Positions 17,633-27,050 of a stretch of DNA of 64,000 nucleotides are shown here, piece by piece (the stretch's first letter is position 1; every line of letters starts with the position of its first letter). The stretch is from DATAFF01 sp036265615. GTDB taxonomy: Bacteria > Pseudomonadota > Alphaproteobacteria > Rhizobiales > Aestuariivirgaceae. The notes below the pieces were generated by a model. That model searched no databases. It saw only the letters and a list, made by a program, of their open reading frames with translations, and was not told where the DNA came from. The translations under genes and the position numbers were made by a program. The stretch is from assembly GCA_036265615.1 (NCBI GenBank), contig DATAOT010000247.1:3893-67892 (forward strand), in the 5' to 3' direction.

Positions 17633-18511
17633 TCAGGCTCCGAACCGCGGCTCTGGCACGCCGCGGATGCCGAGACCATGGATCGCGAAGAGGCTGCCGC
17701 GCTGCACGCCATCACCAGGAAACCGCGGCAGAGGCGGTTTGGCCATTGATGTCACATAGAGGATGTCGAGATTGGGACCGCCGAACATCACGCTCGTGAC
17801 CTTCTTCACCGGCATCTCGATCACGCGGTCGATCCCGCCGTCCGGCGTGTAACGGATGACCTTCGCGTCATACACCTGGGCATTCCACAGACAACCCTCG
17901 GCATCAACGGTCGACCCATCGGCGGCCCCGCCGCGCGCGGCATCGATCTTCGTGAAGGTGCGCCGGTTGGATATGGTGCCGGTCTCGATATCGTAGTCAT
18001 AAGCCCAGATCTCGCCCGACCAGGAATCTGCGAAGTAGAAGATCTTGTCATCGGGGCTGAAGCACGGGCCGTTCGACACGATGATACCGTCATCGAGCTT
18101 GGTGATCCTGAAGTCGGGATCGAGCCGATAAAGCGCGCCATTGGGCCCGGCCTCCATCGTATCCATCGACCCGGCCAGGAAGCGACCGCGGCGATCAACT
18201 TTGCCGTCATTGATGCGGGTGGCCGGCTTGTCGGGCTCGGGATCATGGATCAGAGTGCACTCGCCCGTCTTGAAGTCCAGGGCATGAAAGCCGGTCTGCA
18301 GCGAGCAGATGGCGCCGCTGCCGTCCCTGCGAATCGCGATCGAGCCGATCTTTGCTGGTACGTCCCAGGCTCGGATCTCGCAGCCATCGGCGGTGCAGCG
18401 GAAGACAGTGCCGCCAAAGCTGTCGATGAAATAGAGCCGCTGTTGATCGACATCCCAGAGCGGACCTTCCCCGAGGATCGTCTTGACGTCCACCACCACT
18501 TCGATACGCAT
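17633..18511 (-). CDS. SMP-30/gluconolactonase-family lactonase (paralog 1)
   Basis: A 292-residue six-bladed beta-propeller metal-dependent lactonase. Characteristic strings are LGEGPLWDV (metal-binding Glu), TRINDGKVDRRGRFLAGSMD (Asn ligand) and SNGPCFSPDDK. It hydrolyses sugar lactones to aldonates. It lies 15 bp downstream of a paralog of identical length (18527-19405) on the same strand, at the end of a catabolic operon that starts with the binding protein gene at 26955. Confidence 0.92.
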   Translation of the reverse strand: MRIEVVVDVKTILGEGPLWDVDQQRLYFIDSFGGTVFRCTADGCEIRAWDVPAKIGSIAIRRDGSGAICSLQTGFHALDFKTGECTLIHDPEPDKPATRINDGKVDRRGRFLAGSMDTMEAGPNGALYRLDPDFRITKLDDGIIVSNGPCFSPDDKIFYFADSWSGEIWAYDYDIETGTISNRRTFTKIDAARGGAADGSTVDAEGCLWNAQVYDAKVIRYTPDGGIDRVIEMPVKKVTSVMFGGPNLDILYVTSMAKPPLPRFPGDGVQRGSLFAIHGLGIRGVPEPRFGA

Positions 18512-18526
18512 GGCTTCCTCCTTGCC

Positions 18527-19405
18527 CTATCCTTTGAACCGAGGTTCTGGCAGCCCTTTGACCCCGAGTCCGTGAACCGCGAACACCATGCCTGCCTCGA
18601 CTTCGTGGTGATAGGCGCCCCGGAATGGCCGCGCCATCGAGGTGACGAAGGCAATGTCGAGGGCGGGCCCGCCGAAGCTTATGCTGGTTGTCGAATAGAC
18701 CGGCAAGCCCACGATGCGATCGATGACGCCTTCCGGATTGAAGCGGGCCAGGTGACCGCCGTAGACTTCGACACTCCAGACGAAGCCTTCGGCATCGACA
18801 GTCGCGCCATCGGGAAAGCCGGACAGGCGACCGTCGAAGACGGCAAAGTTTCGCCGCGACTTCACCAGGCCGGTTGCCGTGTCGTAGTCATAGGCAAAGA
18901 TGGTCCTCTTGAAGCTGTCGGCGAAGTAGAGAGTGCGGCCGTCGGGACTGAAGCAGGGCCCATTTGAACAGATGATGCCGGTGTCGAGCACGCTGACGGA
19001 CAGGTCGGGATCGAGCCGGAACAGCTTTCCTACCGGCTCCATCTCCGCATAATCCATCGAGCCCGCGAGGAACCGTCCCTGCCGGTCGACCTTGCCGTCA
19101 TTGAGGCGCGGCCGCACCTCGCCCGGATGGGTCTCGGCGATGCGCGAGATCTCCCCCGAACCGAAATCGAGGAGATGAAAGCCGCTGCGCAGAGACAGCA
19201 CGGCGCCACCCTTCTGCCTCAGCGCCATCGAGCCGATCGGTTCGGGCACCGCCCACGATCTGCGATCGCCGCCCTTCAGGTCGGAACGATGAATGACGCA
19301 GCCATAGGAGTCGATCCAGTAGAGCCGCTCCTCCTCGACGTCCCACAGCGGGCCTTCGCCCAGCTTGTCGCGGTCACTCGAGAAGATTTCGATGCGGAGC
19401 GCCAT
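18527..19405 (-). CDS. SMP-30/gluconolactonase-family lactonase (paralog 2)
   Basis: A 292-residue SMP-30 propeller with LGEGPLWDVEEERLYWID, RLNDGKVDRQGRFLAGSMD and SNGPCFSPDGR. The start at 19405 (MALRIEIF) is set by AGGAG upstream; the open frame upstream of it is not homologous. It is clearly paralogous to the next gene, arising by tandem duplication. The two may open different lactones, such as different ring sizes or epimers, formed by the SDR at 21323-22123. Confidence 0.92.
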   Translation of the reverse strand: MALRIEIFSSDRDKLGEGPLWDVEEERLYWIDSYGCVIHRSDLKGGDRRSWAVPEPIGSMALRQKGGAVLSLRSGFHLLDFGSGEISRIAETHPGEVRPRLNDGKVDRQGRFLAGSMDYAEMEPVGKLFRLDPDLSVSVLDTGIICSNGPCFSPDGRTLYFADSFKRTIFAYDYDTATGLVKSRRNFAVFDGRLSGFPDGATVDAEGFVWSVEVYGGHLARFNPEGVIDRIVGLPVYSTTSISFGGPALDIAFVTSMARPFRGAYHHEVEAGMVFAVHGLGVKGLPEPRFKG

Positions 19406-19415
19406 GGTCAATCTC

Positions 19416-20348
19416 CTAAAAGGCGACGCTGTCCGCGCCCTTGAGCTCGAGCATGGAGCGCGCATCGTCTGGCGTTGCGACCTCGAGCCCCAGGCCCTCG
19501 ATCAGCGCCCGTGCCTTTGTCACCTGCTCGGCATTTGATCTGGCAAGCTGACCGGGGCCGATCCACAGGGAATCCTCGAGCCCGACCCTGATATTGCCGC
19601 CCATCGATGCCGACATCAGCGCGATCGGCATCTGGTTTCGTCCGGCACCCAGAACCGACCAGTGAAATTGCTTGCCGAACAGGCGATCGGCGGTGCGCTT
19701 CATGTGTAGTACATCCTCGGGATGCGGCCCGATGCCGCCAAGAATGCCGAACACCGACTGGATGAAGAACGGCGGCTTGACGATCCCGCGGTCGGCGAAA
19801 TGGCGCAGCGTGTAGAGATGGCCGATGTCATAGCACTCGATCTCGAATCGGGTGCCGTTCTCGGCGCAGGTCCTGAGTATATATTCGATGTCGGCGAAGG
19901 TGTTCTTGAAGATGCGTTCGCGCGAGCCTTCCAGATAGGGACGCTCCCAGTCGAATTTGAAGGCATCGTAGCGCTCGAGCATCGGGTAGAGACCAAAGTT
20001 CATCGTCCCCATGTTGAGCGATGCGACCTCTGGCTTGAAGGTCGCCGCCGGCCGCACCCGCTCTTCGATCGTCATGGTGGCGGCACCGCCGGTCGTGATG
20101 TTCACGATGCAATTGCTGCGCTGCTTGATGACTTTGAGAAATGGTTCGAACGCGGCGGGAGACTGGTCGGGTCGGCCGTCCTTTGGATCGCGGGCGTGGA
20201 GGTGCACGATGGCGGCACCGGCTTCGGCAGCGCCGATTGCCGCATCGGCGATTTCCTGCGCGGTGATCGGCAGATGTGGCGACATGGTCGGCGTGTGAAT
20301 CGATCCGGTGACCGCGCAGGTGATGACGACTTTGCGCTTCGAGGCCAT
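19416..20348 (-). CDS. Beta-keto acid cleavage enzyme (BKACE, formerly DUF849)
   Basis: A 310-residue TIM-barrel zinc enzyme that cleaves a beta-keto acid with acetyl-CoA, giving acetoacetate and a new acyl-CoA. The Zn ligands are visible as H49-x-H51 in VHLHARD and E258 in RVGLED; the adjacent D259 and R254 match the catalytic pair known from 3-keto-5-aminohexanoate cleavage enzyme. Family members differ in substrate, so the name of the first characterised enzyme should not be transferred. Its neighbours, a 3-hydroxyacid dehydrogenase and lactonases, suggest a 3-ketoaldonate-like substrate. Confidence 0.93.
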   Translation of the reverse strand: MASKRKVVITCAVTGSIHTPTMSPHLPITAQEIADAAIGAAEAGAAIVHLHARDPKDGRPDQSPAAFEPFLKVIKQRSNCIVNITTGGAATMTIEERVRPAATFKPEVASLNMGTMNFGLYPMLERYDAFKFDWERPYLEGSRERIFKNTFADIEYILRTCAENGTRFEIECYDIGHLYTLRHFADRGIVKPPFFIQSVFGILGGIGPHPEDVLHMKRTADRLFGKQFHWSVLGAGRNQMPIALMSASMGGNIRVGLEDSLWIGPGQLARSNAEQVTKARALIEGLGLEVATPDDARSMLELKGADSVAF

Positions 20349-20359
20349 GCAACGATCTC

Positions 20360-21307
20360 CTACTTTCCGATATCGCGATCGGCGCGACGCTTGTGGGCGG
20401 CGAGCGCCATCAAGCGGCGATCACGCCAGCGCTGCCGATCCTGCAGACTGTCCCGGACGAGCAGGCGCCGCCGCTCGCCTTCCGCGGTCTCCAGCACTGG
20501 TCCCGCCCAATCGACCCGCCGCTGCATCGACGGGAACAGGCGGCTGTAGATGGACTGGTAGCGCTGAACATAGTCGCGAATACCGTCGGGTGCATTGAGA
20601 TCAATGGTCTCAAACGGGCCCATGAAAGACCAGCGCAGCGCCAGGCCCTCGCGAAGCCCGATATCAACGTCCTCGACCGAAGCATAACCATCCGCAACCA
20701 ACCGAAAGGCCTCTTCCAGCAAGGCGCCCTGCATGCGATTCATGACGAACCCGTCAAGCTCCCGTTTCATGACAATCGGCGCCTGACCGGCAGCGGCCAT
20801 CAACGTCCTCGTCCGCTCGACAACGGCCGGATCCGTCCAGGGAGCGGGGACGACCTCGACGGCCGGAACGAGGTAGGGCGGATTGATTGGATGCACGACC
20901 AGGCAGCGGTGCCGGCCGGGCAGCGTCTCTGTGAAGCGCGACGGCAGGATGGCCGATGTCGAGCTGGCGATGACGGTGCCCGAGCGCGCAAGGCCATCCA
21001 GGCGCCGGAACACCGTGCGCTTCACTTCGAGAACTTCCGGCGTGCTCTCCTGGATGTGATCGGCACCGTCGACCGCGCTCTCGAGAGAGCCAACGATCGT
21101 CAGGCGCTGCAGCACCGCACCCGGGTCCTGTCCGTTGAGCAGATCCTCGGTTGCCAATATCGGCACCATGTCGGTGGCAAAGGCAACTGCCTCCTTGGTG
21201 AGCCTCTCATTTTCGTCGAACAGCCGCACCTCGTGGCCGGCGCGGGCAAAGCTGATGGCCCAGGCACGTCCGATAAGGCCGGTACCAACAAGCGCGATGC
21301 GGCTCAT
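20360..21307 (-). CDS. 3-hydroxyacyl-CoA dehydrogenase-family enzyme, L-gulonate/carnitine dehydrogenase-like (CRYL1 type)
   Basis: A 315-residue NAD-dependent dehydrogenase with an N-terminal Rossmann motif (VGTGLIGRAWAISFARAG), the SSTSAILPS segment and a C-terminal helical 3HCDH domain (NRMQGALLEEAFRLV). The lambda-crystallin (CRYL1) branch acts on free 3-hydroxy acids such as L-gulonate or carnitine rather than on CoA esters. A 3-oxo product is what the adjacent BKACE gene (11 bp downstream) would cleave. The pairing of such a dehydrogenase with BKACE is known for carnitine, but the lactonases here point to a sugar acid. Confidence 0.88.
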   Translation of the reverse strand: MSRIALVGTGLIGRAWAISFARAGHEVRLFDENERLTKEAVAFATDMVPILATEDLLNGQDPGAVLQRLTIVGSLESAVDGADHIQESTPEVLEVKRTVFRRLDGLARSGTVIASSTSAILPSRFTETLPGRHRCLVVHPINPPYLVPAVEVVPAPWTDPAVVERTRTLMAAAGQAPIVMKRELDGFVMNRMQGALLEEAFRLVADGYASVEDVDIGLREGLALRWSFMGPFETIDLNAPDGIRDYVQRYQSIYSRLFPSMQRRVDWAGPVLETAEGERRRLLVRDSLQDRQRWRDRRLMALAAHKRRADRDIGK

Positions 21308-21322
21308 GCTGAGGTCTCCTGC

Positions 21323-22123
21323 CTACAACGTCTCGACATTGGCATCCACCCCGAGGGATTGGCCGGAGAGGTTCTCCCCCATTGGTGACAAGAGATAGGT
21401 GACCATTGCGGCGACATCGTATGGCGAGACCATTCGGCGCAGCGACACCCGCTCGAGATATTTTTCGACCATCTCGTCATAGCTTAGGTTGAGCTGCTTG
21501 GCACGGGCTCGGATCACGCTTTCGATGCGCGGGCCCTCGACGATGCCTGGGAGAATGGCGTTGACGCGGATGTTGGCGGGACCGAGTTCCTTGGCAAGGC
21601 TCTGGGTGAAGCCGATGACGCCCCATTTGGCGGCGGCATAGGGTGTCCGGTAGGCATAGCCATGCCGTCCGGCGGCCGAGGACATGTTGACGATGGCGCC
21701 GCCTCCGGCTTTCTTCAGCATCGGCACCGCATGATGGGCGCATAGAAACTGGCCCGTCAGGTCGACATCGATGCAGCGCTTCCAGTCGGCGGGGGCGATT
21801 TCCTCCACGGCGCCCGTCGGCCCTGCAATGCCGGCATTGTTCACCAGGGCATCGAGACCGCCGAAGGCTGCTGCCACGTCGCGGAACACCGCCGCGATTT
21901 CATCCTCATTCGAGACATCTGTGCGACTTGCCCTATGCTCGGGATAGGCGGCGCGGAAATCGTCGAGAAATGCCTCGGATACGTCGCAGACATAAACCCT
22001 GGCGTCATGGGCGATCAACATGTCGGCAATGGCTCGGCCGATGCCCGACGCTCCCGCCGATACGAACACCCGCAGGCCAGGTTTCAGTCCCGCGAGGATT
22101 CTCCGGCCGCTGCTGATTGCCAT
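21323..22123 (-). CDS. SDR-family oxidoreductase (putative sugar 1-dehydrogenase)
   Basis: A 266-residue short-chain dehydrogenase with an atypical nucleotide motif VSAGASGIG, NNAG, SSAAGRHG and catalytic YAAAK. The start at 22123 (MAISSGRRIL) is set by GGAGG upstream; an open frame reaching 22207 is non-homologous. It lies between the fused permease and the CRYL1-like gene. Given two lactonases downstream, the most economical role is oxidation of an imported sugar to its lactone, but this is inference. Confidence 0.88.
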   Translation of the reverse strand: MAISSGRRILAGLKPGLRVFVSAGASGIGRAIADMLIAHDARVYVCDVSEAFLDDFRAAYPEHRASRTDVSNEDEIAAVFRDVAAAFGGLDALVNNAGIAGPTGAVEEIAPADWKRCIDVDLTGQFLCAHHAVPMLKKAGGGAIVNMSSAAGRHGYAYRTPYAAAKWGVIGFTQSLAKELGPANIRVNAILPGIVEGPRIESVIRARAKQLNLSYDEMVEKYLERVSLRRMVSPYDVAAMVTYLLSPMGENLSGQSLGVDANVETL

Positions 22124-22133
22124 GACGAGCCTC

Positions 22134-24197
22134 CTAATTCGACCGTTCGCGCAACGCCACCACGGCAGCAAGAACGACCAGGCCATAGATGATGACCCGC
22201 GTCGCATACGGCAACGTTGTGCCAGCTAGAAGAATCTGCAGCGCCGTCAGCAGCAGCACGCCCCCGACCATTCCGAGATAGCTGCCGCGACCGCCGGTGA
22301 TCAATGTGCCGCCGACCACCACGACAGCGATGGACGGCAGTAGATATTCATCACCCATGCCCAGGCTCGCCTGGCCAGAAAAGCCGGTCAGCATGATGCC
22401 GACCAGCGCCGAGCAGAAGCCCGACAGCATGTAGACGAGAATGACCATGCGATCGACGGCAATGCCTGACAGCGCCGCCACGCGTTCGCCATTGCCGATG
22501 GCATAGAGCCGACGGCCGAATGCAGTGCGTGTATGCAGGATCATGGCGATGGCCACAAAGATCACGACGAACACCACCACCGGCGTGACGAGGCCGCTCT
22601 TGTCGGTCATGAACCAGCGCATCAGGGGTGCCGAAAAGCCGGCCGGCGTCCCCTGTGAATAGAGCAGTGCCAGGCCCTGCAGGATGCCGTTCATGGCCAA
22701 TGTCATGACGATGGGGGAAATGCCGAGCACTGCGATTCCGACACCATTCACCAGGCCGACCAGGGTGCCGACCGCCAGCACCATCGGCAACACCCAAATC
22801 AATGGCCCGTTCTGGCCGTTCACGATGCCGGCAAGCAGAATTCCGCAGAGCGCGATGGTCCATGGAACCGACAGGTCGAGACCGCCGGTAAGAATGACCG
22901 AGCCCTGGCCAAGCGCGAGGATCAGCAGGAAGGATGAAAGCACCAGAAGCGAGCTGTAATAGGACCCGTTCGTCAGTGCACGGCCGGTCATCAGCTGGGT
23001 CAGCAGCAGCACCAGGACGAAGCACACATAAGCCGGCAGCACGTAGCGCAGCTGTTCGCGGTGCCGCTCGAGGAATGATGCACCCGCCTCATCACCCGTT
23101 GATTCCTTGCCTGGAAGCGGCAGGAGCTGCGGCAGTCGATGGCCCTGGCGCGGCAGCAGCCCTCGATACCAGGCACCCAGTCGCCGCAGCAAGAGCCGGC
23201 TGCGCTCGCTCGCGCGCGACGATCGCGACAGCGCGCCGACCAGCACGGCCAGGATAAGGATGCATCCCTCGACGATCGTCGAGTAATAGGCCGAGATGTT
23301 GAACACCAGCAGCAGATTGACGACGATCACCAGAATATATGCACCGATGATCGAACCGATGACACTGCCGCGACCGCCGCCGAGACGCGTGCCGCCGACC
23401 ACCACTGCCCCGAACACCTGCAGCAGCATGGCGTTGCCGATGAGCGGATCGCCGGCACCGGTCTGAGCACTGATGAAGACGCCGGCGAAACCGTAACAGC
23501 CGCCGGCGAGCACATAGACCAGAAACTGCGTCCAGGCGACCGAGATGCCCTGCGCCCGGGCGGCATCCATGTCGCTCCCGATGGCATAGATGGCAGTGCC
23601 GAACCGCGTATTCTTGAGCCACAGCCACAATACGATGACGATCCCGAGAACCACGATCGGCATCGGCAGCATGCCGGGGATCGCGTCGTTGACCAAGACC
23701 TCGCTCAGGCGCGACGACACCGCACCGCCCGGCTTGTCGAGAACAAGTAGGGTCAATCCTTGAACGATGAACATGGTCGCAAGCGTCACGACGATCGGCT
23801 GCAATCTCAGAAAGGCGATGAAGAAGCCGTTGAAAGCGCCCGTGGTCATGCCGACGCCGATGCCGATCAGCGCCCAGAGCAGCGCTCCTTGGCCGCTGTC
23901 CGGCATATTGGTGGCGAGCAGGACATTAACGAGCGAGATGACGGCGCCGACCGAAAGGTCGAAGCCGCCGGTCAGAATGACGAGCGTCTGACCTGCCGCG
24001 GCAATGGCGAGCGTCGCTCCGCCGAGCGACAGGAAGCTGAACTCGAAATAGCTCATGCCGCCGCGGCTCATCAGGTTGTTGATGGCCAGCAAGCCGATCA
24101 GCACGACGACCGCCACCATGACGCCTTGGTGACGAGCCCATGGAAAGCGGAAGCCGCGGCTCATGATCTGTGGTGAGTCCTTGGCGATGTCTGTCAT
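22134..24197 (-). CDS. Fused double RbsC-type sugar ABC permease
   Basis: A 687-residue membrane protein made of two complete BPD_transp_2 (RbsC-like) permease domains. Domain 1 spans about residues 20-325 and contains GQTLVILTGGFDLSVGAVISL. A charged linker, about 325-385, carries many Arg and Pro residues. Domain 2 spans about 390-687 and contains GQGSVILTGGLDLSVPWTIAL. RbsC normally has around 320 residues and works as a dimer, so this fusion hard-wires a heterodimer. It overlaps the ATPase stop by 4 bp (ATGA). No stop or frameshift interrupts it, so it is a real fusion in this sequence. Confidence 0.93.
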   Translation of the reverse strand: MTDIAKDSPQIMSRGFRFPWARHQGVMVAVVVLIGLLAINNLMSRGGMSYFEFSFLSLGGATLAIAAAGQTLVILTGGFDLSVGAVISLVNVLLATNMPDSGQGALLWALIGIGVGMTTGAFNGFFIAFLRLQPIVVTLATMFIVQGLTLLVLDKPGGAVSSRLSEVLVNDAIPGMLPMPIVVLGIVIVLWLWLKNTRFGTAIYAIGSDMDAARAQGISVAWTQFLVYVLAGGCYGFAGVFISAQTGAGDPLIGNAMLLQVFGAVVVGGTRLGGGRGSVIGSIIGAYILVIVVNLLLVFNISAYYSTIVEGCILILAVLVGALSRSSRASERSRLLLRRLGAWYRGLLPRQGHRLPQLLPLPGKESTGDEAGASFLERHREQLRYVLPAYVCFVLVLLLTQLMTGRALTNGSYYSSLLVLSSFLLILALGQGSVILTGGLDLSVPWTIALCGILLAGIVNGQNGPLIWVLPMVLAVGTLVGLVNGVGIAVLGISPIVMTLAMNGILQGLALLYSQGTPAGFSAPLMRWFMTDKSGLVTPVVVFVVIFVAIAMILHTRTAFGRRLYAIGNGERVAALSGIAVDRMVILVYMLSGFCSALVGIMLTGFSGQASLGMGDEYLLPSIAVVVVGGTLITGGRGSYLGMVGGVLLLTALQILLAGTTLPYATRVIIYGLVVLAAVVALRERSN

Positions 24198-25729
24198 GCC
24201 GCAGCGCCCAGCCCTTCCGCCCCGCCAAGTGCGGCCCTGACGATCGCATCCTCGGTGAGGGCGTCGCTGTTGATCTCCTTGACGATCCGACCCTGATACA
24301 TGACGACGACTCGGTCGGCGAGGTGAACGAGCTCAGGAATCTCCGTCGAATAAAACAGCACCGCCCCGCCCGCCTCGGCATAGGCCCGCATCAAGAGATA
24401 GAGCTCGTGCTTTGTTCCGACGTCGATGCCGCGCGTTGGATCATAGAGCAGCAGGACACGGCTCTCCGCCAGCAGCCATTTGGCGATGGCGATCTTCTGC
24501 TGGTTGCCGCCGGAAAATGCCGCCGCTCGCGTCCACAGGGCACGATCGGCCACGTCGATGCGGCGAAAAACCGAAGCGACGGCGGCGTTCTCGCGATTGC
24601 GGTCGATGAACCCGAAGCGGCAGAACCGATCGATCACCGGCATGGAAGCATTGACCTTGCCCGAGAGCTTGAGGAACAGCGCCTCGGTCTTGCGGTCCTC
24701 GGGAACCAGGCTGATGCCGATATCGGCCCGCACTGCATCGACCGGCGAGGCGATCACCACGGGCTTCTCGTCGACATAGACGGTGCCGGTCGTCGGTGCC
24801 ATCATGCCGAAGCAGGCCAGAAAGAGCTCGAGCTGCCCCATTCCCTGCAGACCGGCGACGCCGGTGATTTCGCCAGCGCGCAAGGACAACGTGGCCTCCC
24901 TGAGCTTGCCGGCTGTGCTGAGCCCCTCGACGCGAAGCACCTCGCGGCCATGGTGCGCGTTGGCCGGCGGCCGAGGCGGAAAGGTCTGGCCGATCGAGCG
25001 CCCGATGATCATGCGGACGACCTCGGTTTCGCTCAGATCGGCGACCCTGCCGCTGGCAATGTGGCGTCCATTGCGCAGGATCGTCAGCGTATCGCAGAAG
25101 CGGCGCACCTCGCGCATGCGGTGGGAGATGAAAACGATGGTAACGCCCTTCGCCTTCTCAGCCTCGATGATCTCGCCCAACCAGTCGACGTCGCGCCCCG
25201 AGAGCGTGGAGGTCGGCTCGTCGAGAAGAAGAATCCGCGGCTTCCGAAAAAGGGCTCGGGCAATTTCGATCTTCTGCTTGATGGCTAGATCGAGCGTCCG
25301 CACCTCGTCACTGAGCCGGATGTCGGCCATCCGCAGGCTGGCAAAGTGCTCGCGGACCTTTGCCTCGGCGGCGCGCCGCCTGATCAGCCCAAGTGGATTG
25401 GCTGGCGCATAGGGCATCAGCACATTCTCGAGCACCGTCAGGTCGCGCACCAGGGTCATCTCCTGGAACGCAGTCTGGATGCCGCATTTATGGGCGGCTC
25501 GCGGCGTCGCCAGATGCACCGGCTCGCCAAACAGCCGGAACGAGCCGGAATCCGGAGTGAGCAACCCGCTCAGCAGCTTGACGACGGTCGACTTTCCGGC
25601 ACCGTTCTCACCGAGGAGCGCGTGCACGCTGCCGCTTGCGATGGCGAGCGACGCGCCATCCACCGCCACCGTTGCACCGAAGGCCTTGCGAATGTCGTGA
25701 GCTTCAATAGCCACTGGTAGAGACGGCAT
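24194..25729 (-). CDS. Sugar ABC transporter ATP-binding protein, RbsA type
   Basis: A 511-residue protein with two tandem ABC ATPase domains. The first has Walker A GENGAGKST and Walker B ILLLDEPTSTLSG. The second has a degenerate P-loop region and an intact signature FSGGNQQKIAIAKWL, as usual for RbsA. The start at 25729 (MPSLPVAIEAHDIRKAFG) is where homology begins; an open frame to 26134 is antisense noise. It is coupled to the fused permease by an ATGA overlap. Confidence 0.94.
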   Translation of the reverse strand: MPSLPVAIEAHDIRKAFGATVAVDGASLAIASGSVHALLGENGAGKSTVVKLLSGLLTPDSGSFRLFGEPVHLATPRAAHKCGIQTAFQEMTLVRDLTVLENVLMPYAPANPLGLIRRRAAEAKVREHFASLRMADIRLSDEVRTLDLAIKQKIEIARALFRKPRILLLDEPTSTLSGRDVDWLGEIIEAEKAKGVTIVFISHRMREVRRFCDTLTILRNGRHIASGRVADLSETEVVRMIIGRSIGQTFPPRPPANAHHGREVLRVEGLSTAGKLREATLSLRAGEITGVAGLQGMGQLELFLACFGMMAPTTGTVYVDEKPVVIASPVDAVRADIGISLVPEDRKTEALFLKLSGKVNASMPVIDRFCRFGFIDRNRENAAVASVFRRIDVADRALWTRAAAFSGGNQQKIAIAKWLLAESRVLLLYDPTRGIDVGTKHELYLLMRAYAEAGGAVLFYSTEIPELVHLADRVVVMYQGRIVKEINSDALTEDAIVRAALGGAEGLGAAA

Positions 25730-25776
25730 CGGGCAATCTCGAAACGTGCTCGGGTCCTTCCTTGAAGGGAAGCCGA

Positions 25777-25802
25777 GAGCCAGGTCGCAGCGACGCTGGC
25801 TC
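25777..25802 (-). promoter_or_regulatory. Intercistronic hairpin after the binding protein gene
   Basis: GAGCCAG at 25777-25783 pairs with CTGGCTC at 25796-25802. The stem continues inward as GTCG (25784-25787) with CGAC (25791-25794), leaving one bulged G and a 3-nt loop. There is no T-run. It lies between the stop of the binding protein (25828) and the ATPase start (25729), the usual position for an mRNA-stabilising or attenuating structure. Confidence 0.6.
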
Positions 25803-25827
25803 CCGCAGCGGTCCGTTCCTGTACGGC

Positions 25828-26955
25828 CTATGGCTCGGGCTGACCGACCAGGGCCGCCTGGAAGCCGATCTCCGGCGTCTGTTCCGAGAAGATCGACGCA
25901 AACCATCCCGGGTTGGGAACGAGTGCCGGTGGGAAGGCGTTGCAGCCCGCCTTCATTTCCTCCCAGGATCCGGTCTCGCAATATTTGATGGTCTGGTTGG
26001 TAACGAGGGGCAGCGGCAGCGTGGTCCGCTTCGGCACATCCTTGCCCTCGAGCTTCGCGACCGCAAGCTTCAGCGCCAGGCCGCCGGAGTAAGGCGGCGA
26101 GGCGTAGGAAATGCGAGGCGCATTCATCGGGCAATAGGGGCAGTCGCCCCCTTCAACCTTGGCATCGGCCGCCAGCATCTGAATGCGGCCGCCGTTGGAG
26201 CCTTCGCCGGCGCAGGGCAAAAGCTCGGTCTGCTTCTTTCCGGCCTCGAGCTGCATGGAATTGGCGGTGAAGCACCCGACCTGCATCCACAGCCCATCGA
26301 TGTCGTTCCAATTATGGGTGGCAAGAATCTTCGACAATTCGGTGCGCGCGACCGCCTGGCTCCACATGCCGACCGATTCGGCGACGATCTTGATGTCGGG
26401 ATGCTTGGCGAACACCTCCTTCGCCGCCTTGGTGCGGAGCGTGTCGACCGATGTTCCCGGCACGCCGGTAATCAACACGATATTGCCCTTTCCGTTGAGC
26501 TTTTTCGTCAGCCACTCGGCAGTGACGCGGCCTGCCTCCTCTTGATCGATCGAGATGTTGTAGGCGCAGGGCTCGGTGATCTCGGCATCGTACGCAAACA
26601 CCAGCACACCCTTGTCGCAGGCATTCTTGACCGCGGCATTGAGCGCATTGGGCGAGATCGGAAAGATCACGATGGCCTGCGCGCCGGCCTGCACCATGGC
26701 ATTGATCTGTTGGATCTGGCGCTGAGCATTTGGGCCGGCCACCTGGACTTCCAAGTCGACCTTGTCGCGCAGGCTCTTGTGGCTGGCCATTGCCTTGACC
26801 ATGTTGGCGGCCTCGGCCTGCCAATCATTGCCGATATAGCTCATTGACAAGAAGATCTTGAATTTGTCGGCCGCAGACGCTGTTTGAGCCGCGAGTTGCG
26901 CGATGGCAAGCAGCACGCCCAACACCACGAAAGAGACAAGCCTCGTCCAATGCAT
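25828..26955 (-). CDS. Periplasmic sugar-binding protein, RbsB type
   Basis: A 375-residue type I periplasmic binding protein with a Sec signal peptide of about 28 residues ending TASAA. The mature fold shows IFPISPNALNAAVKNACDKGVLVFAYDAEI and GVPGTSVDTLRTKAAKEVF, typical of the ribose/xylose/erythritol binding group. It is about 60 residues longer than RbsB and contains several Cys (for example GGDCPYCPMN), possibly disulfide-linked. First gene of the operon running down to the SMP-30 genes. Confidence 0.92.
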   Translation of the reverse strand: MHWTRLVSFVVLGVLLAIAQLAAQTASAADKFKIFLSMSYIGNDWQAEAANMVKAMASHKSLRDKVDLEVQVAGPNAQRQIQQINAMVQAGAQAIVIFPISPNALNAAVKNACDKGVLVFAYDAEITEPCAYNISIDQEEAGRVTAEWLTKKLNGKGNIVLITGVPGTSVDTLRTKAAKEVFAKHPDIKIVAESVGMWSQAVARTELSKILATHNWNDIDGLWMQVGCFTANSMQLEAGKKQTELLPCAGEGSNGGRIQMLAADAKVEGGDCPYCPMNAPRISYASPPYSGGLALKLAVAKLEGKDVPKRTTLPLPLVTNQTIKYCETGSWEEMKAGCNAFPPALVPNPGWFASIFSEQTPEIGFQAALVGQPEP

Positions 26956-27050
26956 GAGCTCCTCCCGATCGGCTACCGAGTTGTTGAAGGGACGGCCAAG
27001 CGGCGCATCCAGAGCCCGGCCTTGCGGTAACCACCAAGGCGAGCTTTTGT

